This document shows positions 22,090 to 34,338 of a stretch of 64,000 bases of DNA, in pieces. Position 1 is the first letter of the stretch; each line of letters begins with the position of its first letter. This stretch comes from Xiphydria camelus (Eukaryota > Arthropoda > Insecta > Hymenoptera > Xiphydriidae): assembly GCA_963678675.1 (NCBI GenBank), contig OY783197.1, positions 23,355,934 to 23,419,933 on the forward strand. The letters run 5' to 3'. The notes beneath the pieces are model-generated. The model had not been told where the DNA came from. It did not search any database and saw only the letters and a program-made list of their open reading frames with translations. A program made the position numbers and the translations under genes.

Positions 22090-22438
22090 GTTCTCAAACC
22101 TCTGACCCAGAGGGGGGAGAACCCTATGTTCATTAAAAAATTACGGACATAATGCAATTGATTTTTTTGAAATCCGTTAAGAATTTACGGAGAAATTAAT
22201 TATTAAAAGGTAATTAATATTTTGAATTTATTCGGCATTGATGACGTTATATCAAGGCTCATGAAGATAATGTTTATAATAACGATAGAAATTGCGATTA
22301 TCTTCTATATGACGTCATCAATGCCGAATAAATTCAAAATATTAATTACTTTTAACGGATTTCAATAAATTCAATTGCATTATGTTCCTAATTTTGTAAT
22401 GAACATAGGGTTTTCCTCTGGGTCAGAGGTTTGAGAAC
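22090..22438. mobile_element. 349-bp palindromic MITE, hAT-like ends
   Basis: GTTCTCAAACCTCTGACCCAG begins the element and CTGGGTCAGAGGTTTGAGAAC ends it. Arms extend for about 150 bases, through AATATTTTGAATTTATTCGG and its inverse and TGATGACGT with its inverse. TTCTCAAAC-type ends are common in insect hAT elements; the target duplication is not clear. Confidence 0.85.
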
Positions 22439-22939
22439 ACCCCGTAAGTATATGAGATTTCAGAGATTTCGATTTTTCTCGATATCCCCTAAACGGTATC
22501 ACAGGAACGAAAAAGTATAAAATTCCAGTTTCGAATTTGCGTCCGAGTTCTGCGATCGAAGACGGCCATCGGAGCATCGCACTGGTTTCGTGGACCGGTG
22601 CACGTACACCACACCGCTTACGTAACCTCACCTTTCACGTGCGCTTCGACTTTTTCTCCTACTTTACGTCGAGACCGTAACAGGGGTCAATATTCGAGGC
22701 GGGCGAATAGAACGATAAGTATTCGTACTTTCGAATGAGAGTGAATCTTTATGAACAGAAAAAAATTCAAATTAAGATTTTATCATTCGTTCTAGGAAGA
22801 CGTAGCAGGCTCCTTTAAAGGCATTTTGAGTGTCATTGAATTCGACAACTCCGAGAGCCGATTCCTTACTAGTGGAACGAATTTATGCGTGATTTAAAGT
22901 AGCGTCAAACATTCAAGAGTAAATACTACACCAAAAATA
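22439..22939. other. Unique sequence
   Basis: No gene recognised. 22455-22485 has a word resembling family D (TTTCAGAGATTTCG). Confidence 0.4.
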
Positions 22940-23349
22940 TACACGGTAAAAAATTCGGCGATGCGGGTTTATATAAGCCATATTTGGTGTTGGATAACAA
23001 TGACATAAGATTGAATGACACCAGATGTAATACAATAGGTCCAAACCGATAAAATGATGTTAAAAATTAACACCACTCTTTTTATTGTATGCGATATATG
23101 AGTCTGAATTTATATTCGATAAGAAAGAAACTTCAATTATACTATTATCTCGTTATTTGTGAGCTTTTGGTTGATATTGGTATCATACTTTTTTGAAGAT
23201 TACATTTTTATCTACAACAAAGTCTTATACCAATGAGGTCAAAAGTTCATAAATAATTAGATAATAGTAGTTGAAGTTTATTTCCTAGCGAGTAAGTTCC
23301 GGATTTATGTGGTACACGAAATAAAAGGATTAATAATTTTTGCAGTGTA
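22940..23349. mobile_element. Family F element carrying a family E insertion
   Basis: Ends TACACGGTAAAAAATT and AATTTTTGCAGTGTA are inverted. TTGAATGACACCAGATGT and AACCGATAAAATGATGTTA recur, inverted, at 46110-46230. Family E (23093-23317) interrupts it. Confidence 0.65.
23093..23317. mobile_element. Family E palindromic MITE, copy 2
   Basis: AAGAAAGAAACTTCAATTAT and TAATAGTAGTTGAAGTTTAT form the arms, with ACAACAAAGTCTTATACCAA in the centre. More diverged than copy 1. Confidence 0.75.
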
Positions 23350-23429
23350 TCCCAGCAACGGGGTTCTTCGAGGTGAAACATTAAACTTTTTAATAGAAGA
23401 ACGTACTTTTTATAATTCATAGTAGGATG

Positions 23430-23615
23430 AACATCAGTTTATACGATACAATTTACCAATCTCCCGTTAATATGTGTCGAGTGTAACTGTAAAAAATACA
23501 TCGTGTCTATTAAAAAATTCAATATTTCACCTCAAGGAGCTCTGTTACTAAGATACACTATAAATATTCATGTATTTTCCATAATTTTTTACTAATGTTT
23601 TTTTTCCGTGTATTA
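23430..23615 (+). repeat. Dispersed repeat J, copy 2
   Basis: Aligns with 7025-7215 from AACATCAGTTTATACG through CAATTTACCAATCTCCCG and the following 150 bases. Confidence 0.65.
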
Positions 23616-24400
23616 ATACAATTGCAATAGTAATACTTCTGGAGTAGAGCTTATTCTCGAACGGTGCACGCCTCACTTAGTTGCACCGATCGACAAAGCG
23701 AGACCCTTTACTTCTCGTCAAAACTAAAACTGCCTCTAATTAACGTGCTGCACTTCGTGCCTGAAATTCGCATCGCTCTTTCTCGCGAAGGTCGATACAC
23801 TCGCGCAGGCTGCACTCTCGACTTTCCCACCGCCGCGCAAGAACAATCTCTCCGTCGACTCGCGCAGCAAAGTAGGTAATAACCGGACCAGAAGGAATCG
23901 CCTCTAATCGGTTTAACGAATCGCAGTATGGCAACGCACCGCCTCGGAGTCACGGTCCCTCGCGGCTCTTACGTTACCCGAAATTTGCGGCCCGTTATTA
24001 CGCGGACGCATAACGCTAGCCACAATTCGATACGGTCTAATACACTCTAATACACGCGCTTACTACTCGCGCGCGTGTGTTACGCGAGAGGTACAACCGA
24101 CGCGACGCCTCGATGAATCCATGGTCCCGACGTCTAACGCACACACGCGTCACGCGCGCGAGAAGCGGTACACGCTATACGGTACATCGGCACACTTTGT
24201 CGTAGGTCCTTTCTCCGTTTCATTCACGAGCGTGTCACCTTGGAATCCACTCGCGACCCATCGGCTGAACCCATCTCCGCGGTGCTTACTCCTCCCACCT
24301 GTTTGGATCCGAAGAGGCGAAGGGTAAAAGAGGCAGGAACGCGTGCGGCGTACGAAATACATACGTTGTTGGGATGTAGCGCGTCGTCGCGGAATGCCTG
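23616..24400. other. CpG-rich unique block
   Basis: No gene recognised. Open frames on both strands (23664-24494) have no family features; one runs into a MITE. Confidence 0.45.
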
Positions 24401-24693
24401 CACTGAGAAAAATAACCTTATCAATTTAACCAAAATCCTGGAGACCGTAAGCAAACCGTTTGGCGAAATATGGATCCTCCATATAAATATTTGATTAAAG
24501 TGACCATTTTCTGGTTATTGAATTAAATAATTTGGTTATAACGATTAAGAACTGTTTGGCGAAAACAAGCTGTAGTCAATTCTAGCAAATTATTAGATCA
24601 AATAACTAAATCGAGGTAAATTAGTCAAATTTGTCATATTTTGTTTCTTAGTGCAGATGCGTTTCGTTATTTTGACCGTTATTTTTCTCAATG
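24401..24693 (+). mobile_element. Family A MITE copy 3
   Basis: CACTGAGAAAAATAACC to GTTATTTTTCTCAATG. The internal ACCAAAATCCTGGAGACC and CAAACCGTTTGGCGAAATA match the family. Flanks are CTG and CGCAG, not TA. Confidence 0.8.
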
Positions 24694-25136
24694 CGCAGTT
24701 CCGATTGCTTTAAAAAATCCTCGAAATCGCTGAAGTTATTTTTTGGATCCACTTTGTGCTCTATACACGAAAATATCGCTAACGATCGCGTGCGCTGGAG
24801 AAATCGCCTAATTAAAAAACAGATTCGCCGCAGAATTACCGAATCGACGCAATTGTCGTCGTTCTAATGCGAGTCGAGTTTCTCGGAAGCATGTTTCGTC
24901 AAAATTGCCGCTTTTTTTGCGGCCGGCCCCCGTGACGAAATCGCACACGGCGCGAATGTAATATTTCGCTACCGCGGAAAGGGGAGATTTATAGATGGAC
25001 TTTTAATATTAATAAATTTTATGTAAAGGTTAGCTCTTTCTGGATTCGTTGAAATGCTTCTCGAAAGTAGGTTGGTTTTGAGCTTCGGTTCGCTTTAAAT
25101 CTTTCGTCTCCGCTGCCTTTCTAAACTAGTCATTGT
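24694..25136. other. Unique CpG-mixed sequence
   Basis: No gene or element recognised. Confidence 0.4.
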
Positions 25137-25221
25137 ACGAGTACGTTTAGTAATCCTAACTACATGTCTATTATTCTAACCAGAAAATGGTAAAGTTAAC
25201 CAAACCAACCAGTTTGATCAA

Positions 25222-25294
<73 letters not shown>

Positions 25295-25367
25295 CCATAT
25301 TTCATTAAACGGTTTGGATATGGTGTCCAGAATTTTGATTAAATTAACTAGGTTATTTTTCATCGTG
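25137..25367 (-). mobile_element. Family A MITE copy 4 with internal microsatellite
   Basis: Reverse copy: TTATTCTAACCAGAAAATGG ... CATATTTCATTAAACGG ... AGGTTATTTTTCATCGTG. Where other copies read CAGATAGAGGATCC, this one holds 65 bases of (GA)n. The left end is truncated. Confidence 0.75.
25227..25291. repeat. (GA)n microsatellite inside family A copy
   Basis: About 32 GA units lie exactly at the GATAGAG word of the MITE. Confidence 0.95.
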
Positions 25368-25598
25368 TACACCCGCGGCCAATGATTCTGATCAATTTGC
25401 TTTGGGTGACGGTACTTTATCGAGTCGACTGTAGCTAAACGGTATGACCAGATCTTTTTATTTTGCCATGAAGCACCAATCAAATTTAGCCTTCATTGCG
25501 AAACACTAAAATTCTTTCGAGTCTTTCAGCTACGGTCGAGTCGATAAAAGCACCGTCACCTAAAGCGGGATGGTCAGAATCATTGGCCGAAGGTGTAC
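25367..25598. mobile_element. GTAC-ended inverted-repeat MITE, copy 2
   Basis: GTACACCCGCGGCCAATGATT and AATCATTGGCCGAAGGTGTAC at the ends; the internal GGTGACGGTACTTTATCGAG matches 21210-21431. It abuts the family A copy. Confidence 0.85.
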
Positions 25599-26384
25599 AT
25601 ATCTCACTTATATAATACTTTATCCGGGAGAATAAAGATAAGAAATTTGCTTTTACCGTATATTTGCACATTTCTAAGATTCCCTCCCTTTCTCCCCTGT
25701 CTCTCCTCCCCCTCTCGGAAGAATGGTGTAACGGCAAAGAAACGAACACCGTGGTAAAACCAATGGTGACGACGCGGATTAACGAGTGATCATAAATATA
25801 GCACGTAGGTGCGAGATTCTAACGACAGCGAAATTGTGCAACGGAATCGTTTCGTTAGATTCAGTAAGAGTATTTACTCGCGTCCAATAGGTGCATTGAC
25901 ACGATTGCTCACTTGTTTATCCACCTATGGATTTGTCAGCAATCATCCGCACACGTATGTAGACACCTCGAGAAAAAGACATGACTGTTACACGGCGCGG
26001 AAATAGAAAAAAAAGGATCAACCGAGAAAGCAAACTCGGTGCGTACCCGAGGCATCTGTTGGTTCCTTTCCTTTTCTGCGTCCGACCCAAATATCTGTAC
26101 AGCCGACCGAAAAGTTACCAATGCATTAGCCGCGTCCTAATTTCAGCGTTAACCACCTCGACGGATTTATACGTTACGTAATCATTCCTCTTTCCTCTAC
26201 CAATTTTTTTATAACTCCTCCGCACCTCCGTCATCTCTTTTTCGTGATGAGTGAAAGGATTAGTTCGTCGATTAAGTTTAAGGACGAAGCTTCGATTTCC
26301 GCAACTATTTTGCAGCATCACAGATTCTTTTTTTAATGAGTAAAGTATTGCCACCGAATAATGAGAAATTAAACGTGGTTATCT
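25599..26384. other. Unique sequence
   Basis: No gene recognised; short open frames only. Confidence 0.4.
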
Positions 26385-26664
26385 AGCAAAATTACTGCAA
26401 ATGGAAGTCTGTTACATTTACACACTTTACGCGTGTAAACCTTGTAGTTACATTGTAAACGTTTCCAGGCGTGTTAATTCATTAGAAAAAAAAAACACTT
26501 AAAACATGTTAATTTACACACGGAATCTCAATTATACGTTTAAAGTGTGTTTTTGAATGATTAATAACGAATTAACACACCCGGAAACGTTTGAAACTTG
26601 ACTACAAGTTTTACACGCGTACGGTGTACAAAAATAACACACTTCAATTTACAGCGATTTTGCT
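26385..26664. mobile_element. 280-bp inverted-repeat element with AGCAAAAT ends
   Basis: AGCAAAATTACTGCAAAT and ATTTACAGCGATTTTGCT are the ends. Arms continue through ACACTTTACGCGTGTAAA, CTTGTAGT, AAACGTTTCC and GTGTTAATTC with their inverses. No second copy was seen. Confidence 0.7.
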
Positions 26665-27611
26665 GCATTACCGAGTAAAACGCTCGAATAACTCACACCT
26701 GTATGTTTACCCTCCTCGAACTATGAACTTAGGTTCCAGGAGAACTTATTAACATCCACCTATATCCAGCGGTACATAATTTGCTCACTCACACCAAAGA
26801 CGCAGTTCCGACCACCGCAGTCGCCGCAGTTACTCGCCAACAGACACGACGTCGAGTGGCGCGCGCAAAGGAGCATCGCGATATCCAATTACACGTCGAG
26901 ATCGCCATTATGTACCTACCGCCTTCACCTCTGTTGCGTCAAGTGGCATGTGTCTTCGCGTTGCGCTCCGCCACGACGCTATGCGTCGTTCCACGGATGC
27001 ACACGTGTGACGAATCGTCACAGAACAAATGTGGCTGGCGTCATTACTTATGTATGTGCGAGCGCACGTTTCGGGTGAGACTGTGACTTAATCGGCAGCG
27101 GCGCAACACAAAGCGAGGATTTCTCTTGAGTCGTGCAGCCGGTAATCGCGTTTCTCGTCGCGTTGGCACACGTGTGTGCGAGACGGCGGGTACATGCGCG
27201 CCAAGTGAAATTGAAAAGTCAACCGCTGACTTCGTGTAGGTACACGTGAAACTTGTCACCTACATCCGGTCGAGCGATTCTTCGGAAACCCATAACGCGA
27301 GATTTGCCTACGGCTAATTTTGGCTTGCCGGTAAAGCTCGCAATGGCTAGCTTACGTGACGACACGGGCGAGCGTGGATTCGTCGCGTGTCGGAGTTACG
27401 GTCATCGTAAAATGATTAGCTAAGTCGTTAGTGCCACCCGGCAATTTCGGTTGCCAGGAAATGTTATTATTACATATGAGTAGCGATGGGTTGGCCTTTC
27501 AGTCGCTGCTGAAAAAATGACTGGAGTAATGAATTACAAAAAGGATATTCCTCCTTCGTAGTCTAATGTTATTTTCGGACTGAATTATGTATCTATGTAG
27601 TTGCGAGACAA
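26665..27611. other. Unique CpG-rich sequence
   Basis: No gene recognised. Open frames at 26781-27259 on both strands lack family features. Confidence 0.4.
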
Positions 27612-27861
27612 CACCATGGAGACAACTTATTAATAGCTAATAAATGCAATTTCAAATACGGCGAAATAAACATTTTATCAAGACAATAAAATATATGTTA
27701 ATTATTAAAACGTTTATTTCATCCAAATGATTACCTCAAAGGATTTAATTATGCCAAATAAATATCGTAATAGTTAACGAATAGTTGTTCAATCCAATAA
27801 AATGTTTATTTTGTCATATTTAAAGAAATATTTATTAACTATAAATTAACTGTTTTCTCGG
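27612..27861. mobile_element. Family C MITE, best-preserved copy
   Basis: TATTAATAGCTAATAAATGC with GGCGAAATAAACATTTTA at the left, and the inverse AAAATGTTTATTTTGTCATA ... TTAACTGTTTTCTCGG at the right. The arms of about 65 bases match well. Confidence 0.8.
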
Positions 27862-27962
27862 TAAAGTTTGATGTAAATTCGTACGACGCGATGAGATTTT
27901 TGCGAATTTTTTTTCAACTTACAGTTCTTCAATTGGTATCAATTTTGAAAATAAAATAAGTA

Positions 27963-28345
27963 CACTGAGAAAAAATTTTGATTGAAAAATTTAGTTGGTT
28001 TTTAGTTGAAATAACTATATAGGTATTTATTTAAGTTAAGGAAATCGTATTTATTTCAATATTTATTTATTCACAGCGAGTATAAGCATAATCATTGAGT
28101 AAATATTAATTATACTAAAAAAAACTTTTTTGGTCCAACTGTACACAAATAGTCATATATGTAGGTATGTATAGCTGATTAAATATATAAAGTTGTAATA
28201 ACTAAATATCTACTTATTTTGATTGAACATATATTAGTTGCGAATGAACGGATATTGGATTGAATACATCTAAATTAAGAAAATATTAAATTGCTTGAAA
28301 TAATTAAAACCAAATAAATCGATATAGCCAATTTTTTTCTCAGTA
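27963..28345. mobile_element. 383-bp MITE with CACTGAG ends, distinct interior
   Basis: CACTGAGAAAAAATTTTGATT at the left and CCAATTTTTTTCTCAGTA at the right, preceded by TA. Inside, AGTTGAAATAACTA-type words are present, but the family A core words (CCAAACGGTTTGG) are absent. Confidence 0.75.
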
Positions 28346-29124
28346 GGTAGGTAGGTTTTCATCTATACGACACGCGCATAAAATTAAAAAAAAGTACACG
28401 ATTTGAATTAAGTTTGCAAGCTCATGAAATATACCAGTAGATATGAAATACATATAAAAAGGTATACAGAAGAAAAAGTAGCACCTGTGCAAGTGTTTTA
28501 TCCGGGTCCGACACTCTTTTATCGCTGGAAATTGACACCACCGGTACCACAATCGACCTGATTTCTCAAAGAGGAAGTTTTCGTTTCCTTCGTTCCTATT
28601 CTTTCTTTCCCTTCCCCTTTACCCTCTTCTCGCTCTCTTTCCTTCTCTCTCTCTCTCCCTTTCCTTCTCTTTCTCTCTCTCTCGTTCATCCGCAAAGCTA
28701 GAGTCGGCTTATGCGAAACGAGCCGAGCAACCTGTTGCGCGAGATACGCCTTGAAAGATTCGCTTTTTGTCACCACGTCACGCGATCCTTCTCTGTCTTC
28801 GTACGAAGAGAAGTGCGTATGCGATTCGAGGGTCCGATGCGCATGATGGAGTCGCACGTGTCGTCACGCTACGTGACTGACTCTGCTCGCCATCGAGTTT
28901 TTTGCAGACGCCTTTTAAGAGCGAGGGATCGATCTCGAGAGAGTATTCTTCGCCGACGAGAGGGAGAAAACTCGAGTTTTATGCTCATCTTCGCAAACTT
29001 GAGAAAGAAAGGGTCTTGTTAAAGTGTAGGGATCGGCGGAACTTGTAGTCTCGACCAGGGAATTCGTTATTGTAAAGACGTATTTTACGAAAGCTCGAAA
29101 GTGAACCTCACAACCTTTGTCCAC
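28346..29124. other. Unique sequence with pyrimidine tract
   Basis: 28600-28690 is an imperfect CT/CTTT tract. No gene is recognised around it. Confidence 0.4.
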
Positions 29125-29800
29125 TCACCGAAAATCTTCGATATATCGGTGTTCCTTTGAGATTTTCTGAATAAATCCGTGATTTTCGAAATCAGTACGA
29201 AAAAATACATAAGATAGGATGGTCAAGCGATTGATATGAGTTTTGCAACAAATTGAAAAGATGTGAAGGGGTTTTATCGAATTCTTAATCATTCTATCCG
29301 ATATATTTTTTCATGCTGGTTCTGAAAGTACCGGACTTATTGGGGAAATCCCAGAAAATCGAGATATCGATGAATTTTTGTAGAAAGATAATTTTCTTCT
29401 ACAATACATAAAATCATTGATCTCTTATATTTCTTTTCAAATATCGACCTAATAAATGTGCTTTTTGTAATCAGCATGAGAACATACATAAAAGAAGATA
29501 GTCGAGCGATAGATTCCAGAATTTGTTATTTTTGCGAAAAATCGAAAAAATGTCAAAAATCGAAATCTCTGAAATCGAACCTTCGATCACCCTATCCGAT
29601 ATATTTTTCACACTGATTCCGAAAATAACAAATTTATTCAGGAAATTTCAAAGAGACACCGAAATATCGATGACTTTTGTGGGAAAATAATTTTTTGCGC
29701 ATAATATTGCTTCTACCTTATAGATTTTCTTTGCAATATCGACCTAATAACAGTAATTTTCGTAATCAGCGCGAACAAATACATAAAATAGATCATGTGC
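29125..29800. repeat. Family D satellite units, site 3
   Basis: CATAAGATAGGATGGTC at 29207, its inverse TTCTATCCGATATATTTTTTC at 29290, forward again at 29484, inverse at 29590 and forward at 29778: at least five alternating units. Confidence 0.75.
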
Positions 29801-31628
29801 AGTATAATACAAAAGGGGGGATGATCGAGGCGTAAAACGGTTCGCTGAATGACATCGGGCCTATCAGGGGGGGCGAAAAGGGGACGCCAGGATGGTAGGG
29901 GTAAACCTGGATGGTGGAGGAGAGGTGGACGGAGAATTATATTGGAAGAAAGGTTCCTTCGCGAGATTCCCCTGCCCCCTCCTGCAGCCCCCATTGCGCG
30001 GAAGTCTTTATAAGTCTCGCGATGGTGCTAGAAGGACCGCGGAAATTTCTGGCGAGCCGCGTTGCGTTGCTCGCGTTAATCGCAGCCGTTCTTCGGTGTC
30101 GTTCGACACGCAGGTTTCAACGTAGGATTCTCGCGGTGGGCGGGCGTCAGTGCTGTGGATTTCTGAGTGAAGCTGCGGGAACCGCGCGAAAACTGTGAGT
30201 ACTGCTGCAGGGATAATTTTCGAAATACGTGCGCGTGATGATAAATGACTTCGCTTCCTCACTGAGGAGAAGGAAGTGAAGCGAGTGATCACTGAGAAGC
30301 TAGAACTGGATACTGATAAGCAACAAAAGCGAAAACGGTGAATAATTTTCAAAATCTTATAAAATTTATCCATAAAATCCCATCCAGTCGGTCGAAAAGC
30401 TTTAACTAAGACGGCCTTGGAGAAAAGGGGTGTGATATAAACTCCACTCGCGTATTAAAGTGCCATGTGTCGGATTTATGAGACTGTCGAGAGATTCTGT
30501 AAAAATATCATGGGCAAAGACCGGCGAGATCTATCGGGACTGTCTTTATATATGAACGTTGACGTCATTCTACGAGTACAATGCTTTAATTGCTCGATTA
30601 CATATCACTTTTCTTTTCTGTTAAAAGTGATGAACACTATAGAAGCGAAAGGGTCCAAAAAATATCTATCTGAATAGCCGCGCTGAATCAATAGTGGCGC
30701 GTCTCGCGCGACAGACTCGCGTGACGACTACGGTCGGCGTGAAATAGAAGTTGACTAGTGACTGAAATATCCCACATAAATCTCTCGCGTCGCGTCGTTG
30801 GTACGACGTCGTCGGGATCCGGTGACCTATCGACGAGACTTCTCGTTGCTCGATCACAAACAATATTACCAAGTGTAATTTGTATATAATGAAATTTTTG
30901 TTCAATATGTAACGCCTCGTCTCGCCCCTTCAAAAAAAGTAAAACTTGCATACTTATCACTTCAGCTATTTCCCATGTGGGTCTCCGCGGGGAACATATC
31001 GCGCGGCAACCGAGACTGAATACCGCCTCGCGCGCTATTCGTCGGTCCCGGCAAAAAGCGACGGCTGGAAGCGTCTATCGACGTCGCTCGATTATTACCG
31101 AGCCGATAAAGGAGACTCCCGCGAGTCGCAAGAAAGTTACTCGTCTTGAGGAGATACAGTTTGGCGTTTTTTGGCGAAATTTTTTTTCCCAGGGAAAGAG
31201 AACACCGTAGGACGGAGATTCCACACGATTCTTACGTTGCCTCGCGTCTCCCCGGGAGAGTTCGCCCGCGCGCGCACGGACCGTCGATCTGTTCCGCCGT
31301 AACGCCACTCCTATTACACGCGCGGGATTCTCGGAATCGCCATCGCATGGTCCTTCCTTTCGTTCGTTCCTTCGTGCAGCGACTATATTACGTAAAAGTT
31401 ACGCGCGTGCCATATTGATCCAATTTCTGATCATCGACCGCTACGCGAGCGCTTGTATAACCGCCGGGAACCCGAATTCACCGGACGGACTGATGGACGC
31501 CGTGTGAGAGAACGATGTGTGACTTGTATCGGTGTCGAAATTCGTCACGCCCTTCTGATTTGTTTAATGACCAACGGCGATATGAGTTAGAGCGTTCGAT
31601 CAATCAATTATGGTAATGACTAAAATTA
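29801..31628. other. Unique sequence; CpG-rich from 30930
   Basis: Contains the signal-peptide-like candidate exon (30022-30194). The remainder shows short open frames on both strands without family features. Confidence 0.4.
30022..30194 (+). CDS. Candidate first exon with signal-peptide-like start
   Basis: From ATG at 30022 the frame reads MVLEGPRKFLASRVALLALI, a basic start followed by a hydrophobic run to residue 24, then an arginine-rich stretch. It reaches ACT|GTGAGT, a good donor, at 30195. A TATAAG at 30009 is too close to the ATG to drive it. No downstream exon was recognised and the protein matches nothing I know, so chance remains the leading alternative. Confidence 0.15.
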
Positions 31629-31850
31629 TACCGAGAAAAATAATTAGGTTAAAATTACAAAACGCATCTAGTTAAAGGAGTTTAAATATTCTAACAGAAA
31701 TACTGATAGGTTGAATTAAACATTTAGTTATTCTAACCAAATGGTTAGTTAATCTAACCAAAAGTGGTCAGTTTAACCAAACAGATAGAGAATCCATATT
31801 TCATCTGCTTGGTCAACGTCTCCATCAATATGGTATTTGACTGAAAACAA
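31629..31850 (-). mobile_element. Family A MITE copy 5
   Basis: Reverse copy from ACCGAGAAAAATAATTAGG through CTAACCAAAAGTGGTCAG and CATATTTCATCTGCTTGG; the far end is replaced by repeat I near 31850. Confidence 0.75.
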
Positions 31851-32200
31851 ATATTCATATTTTTAAATTCAATTTGTAATCTGTATACCCACATATTCAA
31901 TATCACACGAGAAATAAAGTGTTTGAAACTAACAATTATTCGCTGAGTTATAAGCGCGTTTCTTTCTGCTGAGTTATGACGTCATTGAAAAACAATGAAA
32001 GACGCACTTATGCCAAGCAATGAGTGCGAAAAAGATAGATTTACTCAGCGATGATGTATACTGCATTTTTTAATGTCGTTTTCTGGCTTAAATGATGCCG
32101 AAAATGAAAAATAAATAAATACGGGGTAACTGATTTTGTCCAAATTTTTCGAATCATCAACAAAAAAAATCAGTCAACTACCCTATTAAGATGATTGCTT
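31851..32200 (-). repeat. Dispersed repeat I, copy 1
   Basis: CATATTCAATATCACACG, TAATTATTCGCTGAGTTATA and TCAGTAACTACCC-like words match 38260-38650 in inverse orientation. It lies between two family A copies. Confidence 0.6.
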
Positions 32201-32208
32201 GAAAATTA

Positions 32209-32583
32209 CACCCAGAATAATAATTAGGTTAAAGTAAGAAAACGCATCTAGTTAAACGTGTTCAATTATTCAAATCAAAATACTGATCAGTTAAACCAGA
32301 TATTTAGTTACTTTAACCAAATGTTTAATTATTCTAACAAAAAAGTGGTCGGTTTAACCAAACAGACGGAGGACTCATATTTCACCAAACAGTTTGGTCA
32401 ACGTCTCCATCAATTATGATGATTTGAAAATTGCACAAAATATCGAATTACTCTAAATACTTAATTATTTTAATCAAAAAGTGGTCGATTCAACCAAACA
32501 GATGGAGGATTCGTATTTTACCAAACAATTTAGTCATAGTCTCCAAGATTTTGGTCAAATTGACCAAATTATATTTCTCGGTG
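32209..32583 (-). mobile_element. Family A MITE copy 6, internally duplicated
   Basis: CACCCAGAATAATAATTAGG to ATATTTCTCGGTG in reverse. The AAAAGTGGTCG...CCAAACAGANGGAGGA...CCAAACA segment occurs twice (about 32345 and 32478), so part of the element is tandemly duplicated or two copies have merged. Confidence 0.75.
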
Positions 32584-33509
32584 TAAGAGAGGTATCTATT
32601 ATATAAGTAAAAAAAAGAATTTTTTTCAATTATGTACGATACCATGCGAATAAATAATCTCAAATGATATTATTAATTCACTTCTTACACCAGTTACAAC
32701 AATGAACGTGATTTCAGCGTCAGAAAACGCGAGAATCCTGTTAGTTATGCCTTTCTAGCGGATATCCGCGTAATGATTCAATGCGTCTCGCGGATTCGCG
32801 CATGTATGGGTGGTAGACTCCCTGTTAGCGGTACCAGAAACGAATGTCATGTCATAATTCATCCCGACTCGTACTCGTCATAAAAATCTACAATCTCATG
32901 AATGACAGCCAGTTCCTGAACGTCTCGTCCTTACATATCTTTAAGTAATCTCGATACGAAAATGATCGCGAATAAATTATCCAGCAGAGTGCATTCATCG
33001 TCGCTGCAGTCGCGCGATTCTAGGAAGTGGATGCCCGCGCAATCAGCTCGCGAGAAAGTATTTATCGAAAGCCGAGCAAATAACGTTTTGTGTAAACCCG
33101 TTGCACCGCCGTCTCTCGCGCGACCACATTTACCGCAACACATCGCAGTCCCCTACGACGCGAATGGCGTCATCCGGAACTGGACGGATAGCGCGCCCGT
33201 CGATTAGCACACAGGTGTCTCAGAAAAATTGGCAATTACTTAGCGGTAGCGATAATTTAAATGTAAACTCGAACAGTAGCGAACTATCGACTCTGAAATT
33301 ATCGAGATTAATTCCCCTCTTTTGGTCCGGTTTTCACAGACCGTGTCACGACTCGGAGAAGATGTATTGAATTTCTCCTTCTAAAGAGTTATGAATCGCG
33401 ATAGGAGGAACGGCGTAATCGGTACCGGTATATAAAGGGAAAAATTAAGTGTCATTGGTAAGTAACAAATCCGCGACTCGTCATCCTGATGCTAAGTAAT
33501 GGAAGTAGA
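32584..33509. other. Unique sequence
   Basis: No gene recognised. An isolated donor-like GTAAGT sits at 33458. Confidence 0.4.
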
Positions 33510-33580
33510 CACTGAGAAAAGAATAATTGCCGGTGCCAAAAAAATGTTTTCTGCAATCAAAAACGTGATATAATTTCATG
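33510..33580 (+). mobile_element. End fragment of a CACTGAG-type MITE (family M)
   Basis: CACTGAGAAAAGAATAATTG, CGGTGCC and TTTTCTGCAATCAAAAAC are shared with 63064-63140. The other end was not found. Confidence 0.5.
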
Positions 33581-34338
33581 TTCGTTAATTGGCTCTGACG
33601 TGATGACGCTGCTCACGGTCAGAGACGCGTATTTAAAATCTCAATTTTCTTTAATTTTGTATGCCAAAACGGGGTACCTACACTACATTTTTTTCAAGTA
33701 CAGTTTCAGTATCGGAATAACATGCAGAATCAAAAAAAGAAATAAAAAAATCATGCAAATCCCCCATTGGCTCCAAACGGGGTCAACTTCCAAGTAGCCA
33801 CGTGCACATGCCCCGGATCGAAATTATTATTATTTGAAAGATTTTTACGATTCGACGCATTGTTAACGGAACGTTAAAGGCTGACCATGTAACGTATGAA
33901 CGCAATGCTATATCAGGCTTCTTCGTTCACCTTCGTGATACGACCCAGTCGTTATTCGCGAAAGCCGTACAGATTTTTTTATTGCAAGTCGTCAACAGAT
34001 TCGGTTCGTTGTGAAGCGCGCGAGGTGCAGCACGTACCGATCGGCGGAGAGGTCGTAAATAATAATTTGTCCGTGTGCGAGTTAAAAGTGGTTCGTAAAC
34101 CCGATGTTACGTTGGCTTTAATCACGTCGTTCATCATTACATTGTATCATCGCCCGGCAAAAGGAAAACCGACGAAATCTCCGTCCTTCTCACTGCAACC
34201 GCTCGACTCTCGCTCACCCTTTTGTCGGTCACTTCACACGAAGAAGATTTTTCACTGGATGATGGAAGATACTCACAATTTGTCGCGAACTAGTTATCCA
34301 TTTACTATGCGCTAAAATGAGTAAGAATGGAAATGCAA
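33581..34338. other. Unique sequence
   Basis: A 139-codon open frame (33896-34315) shows no family features and is probably chance. Confidence 0.4.

Noticed and set aside
33896..34315. 139-codon open frame
   Set aside because: No motif, no known similarity, and codon use unlike the desaturase exons.
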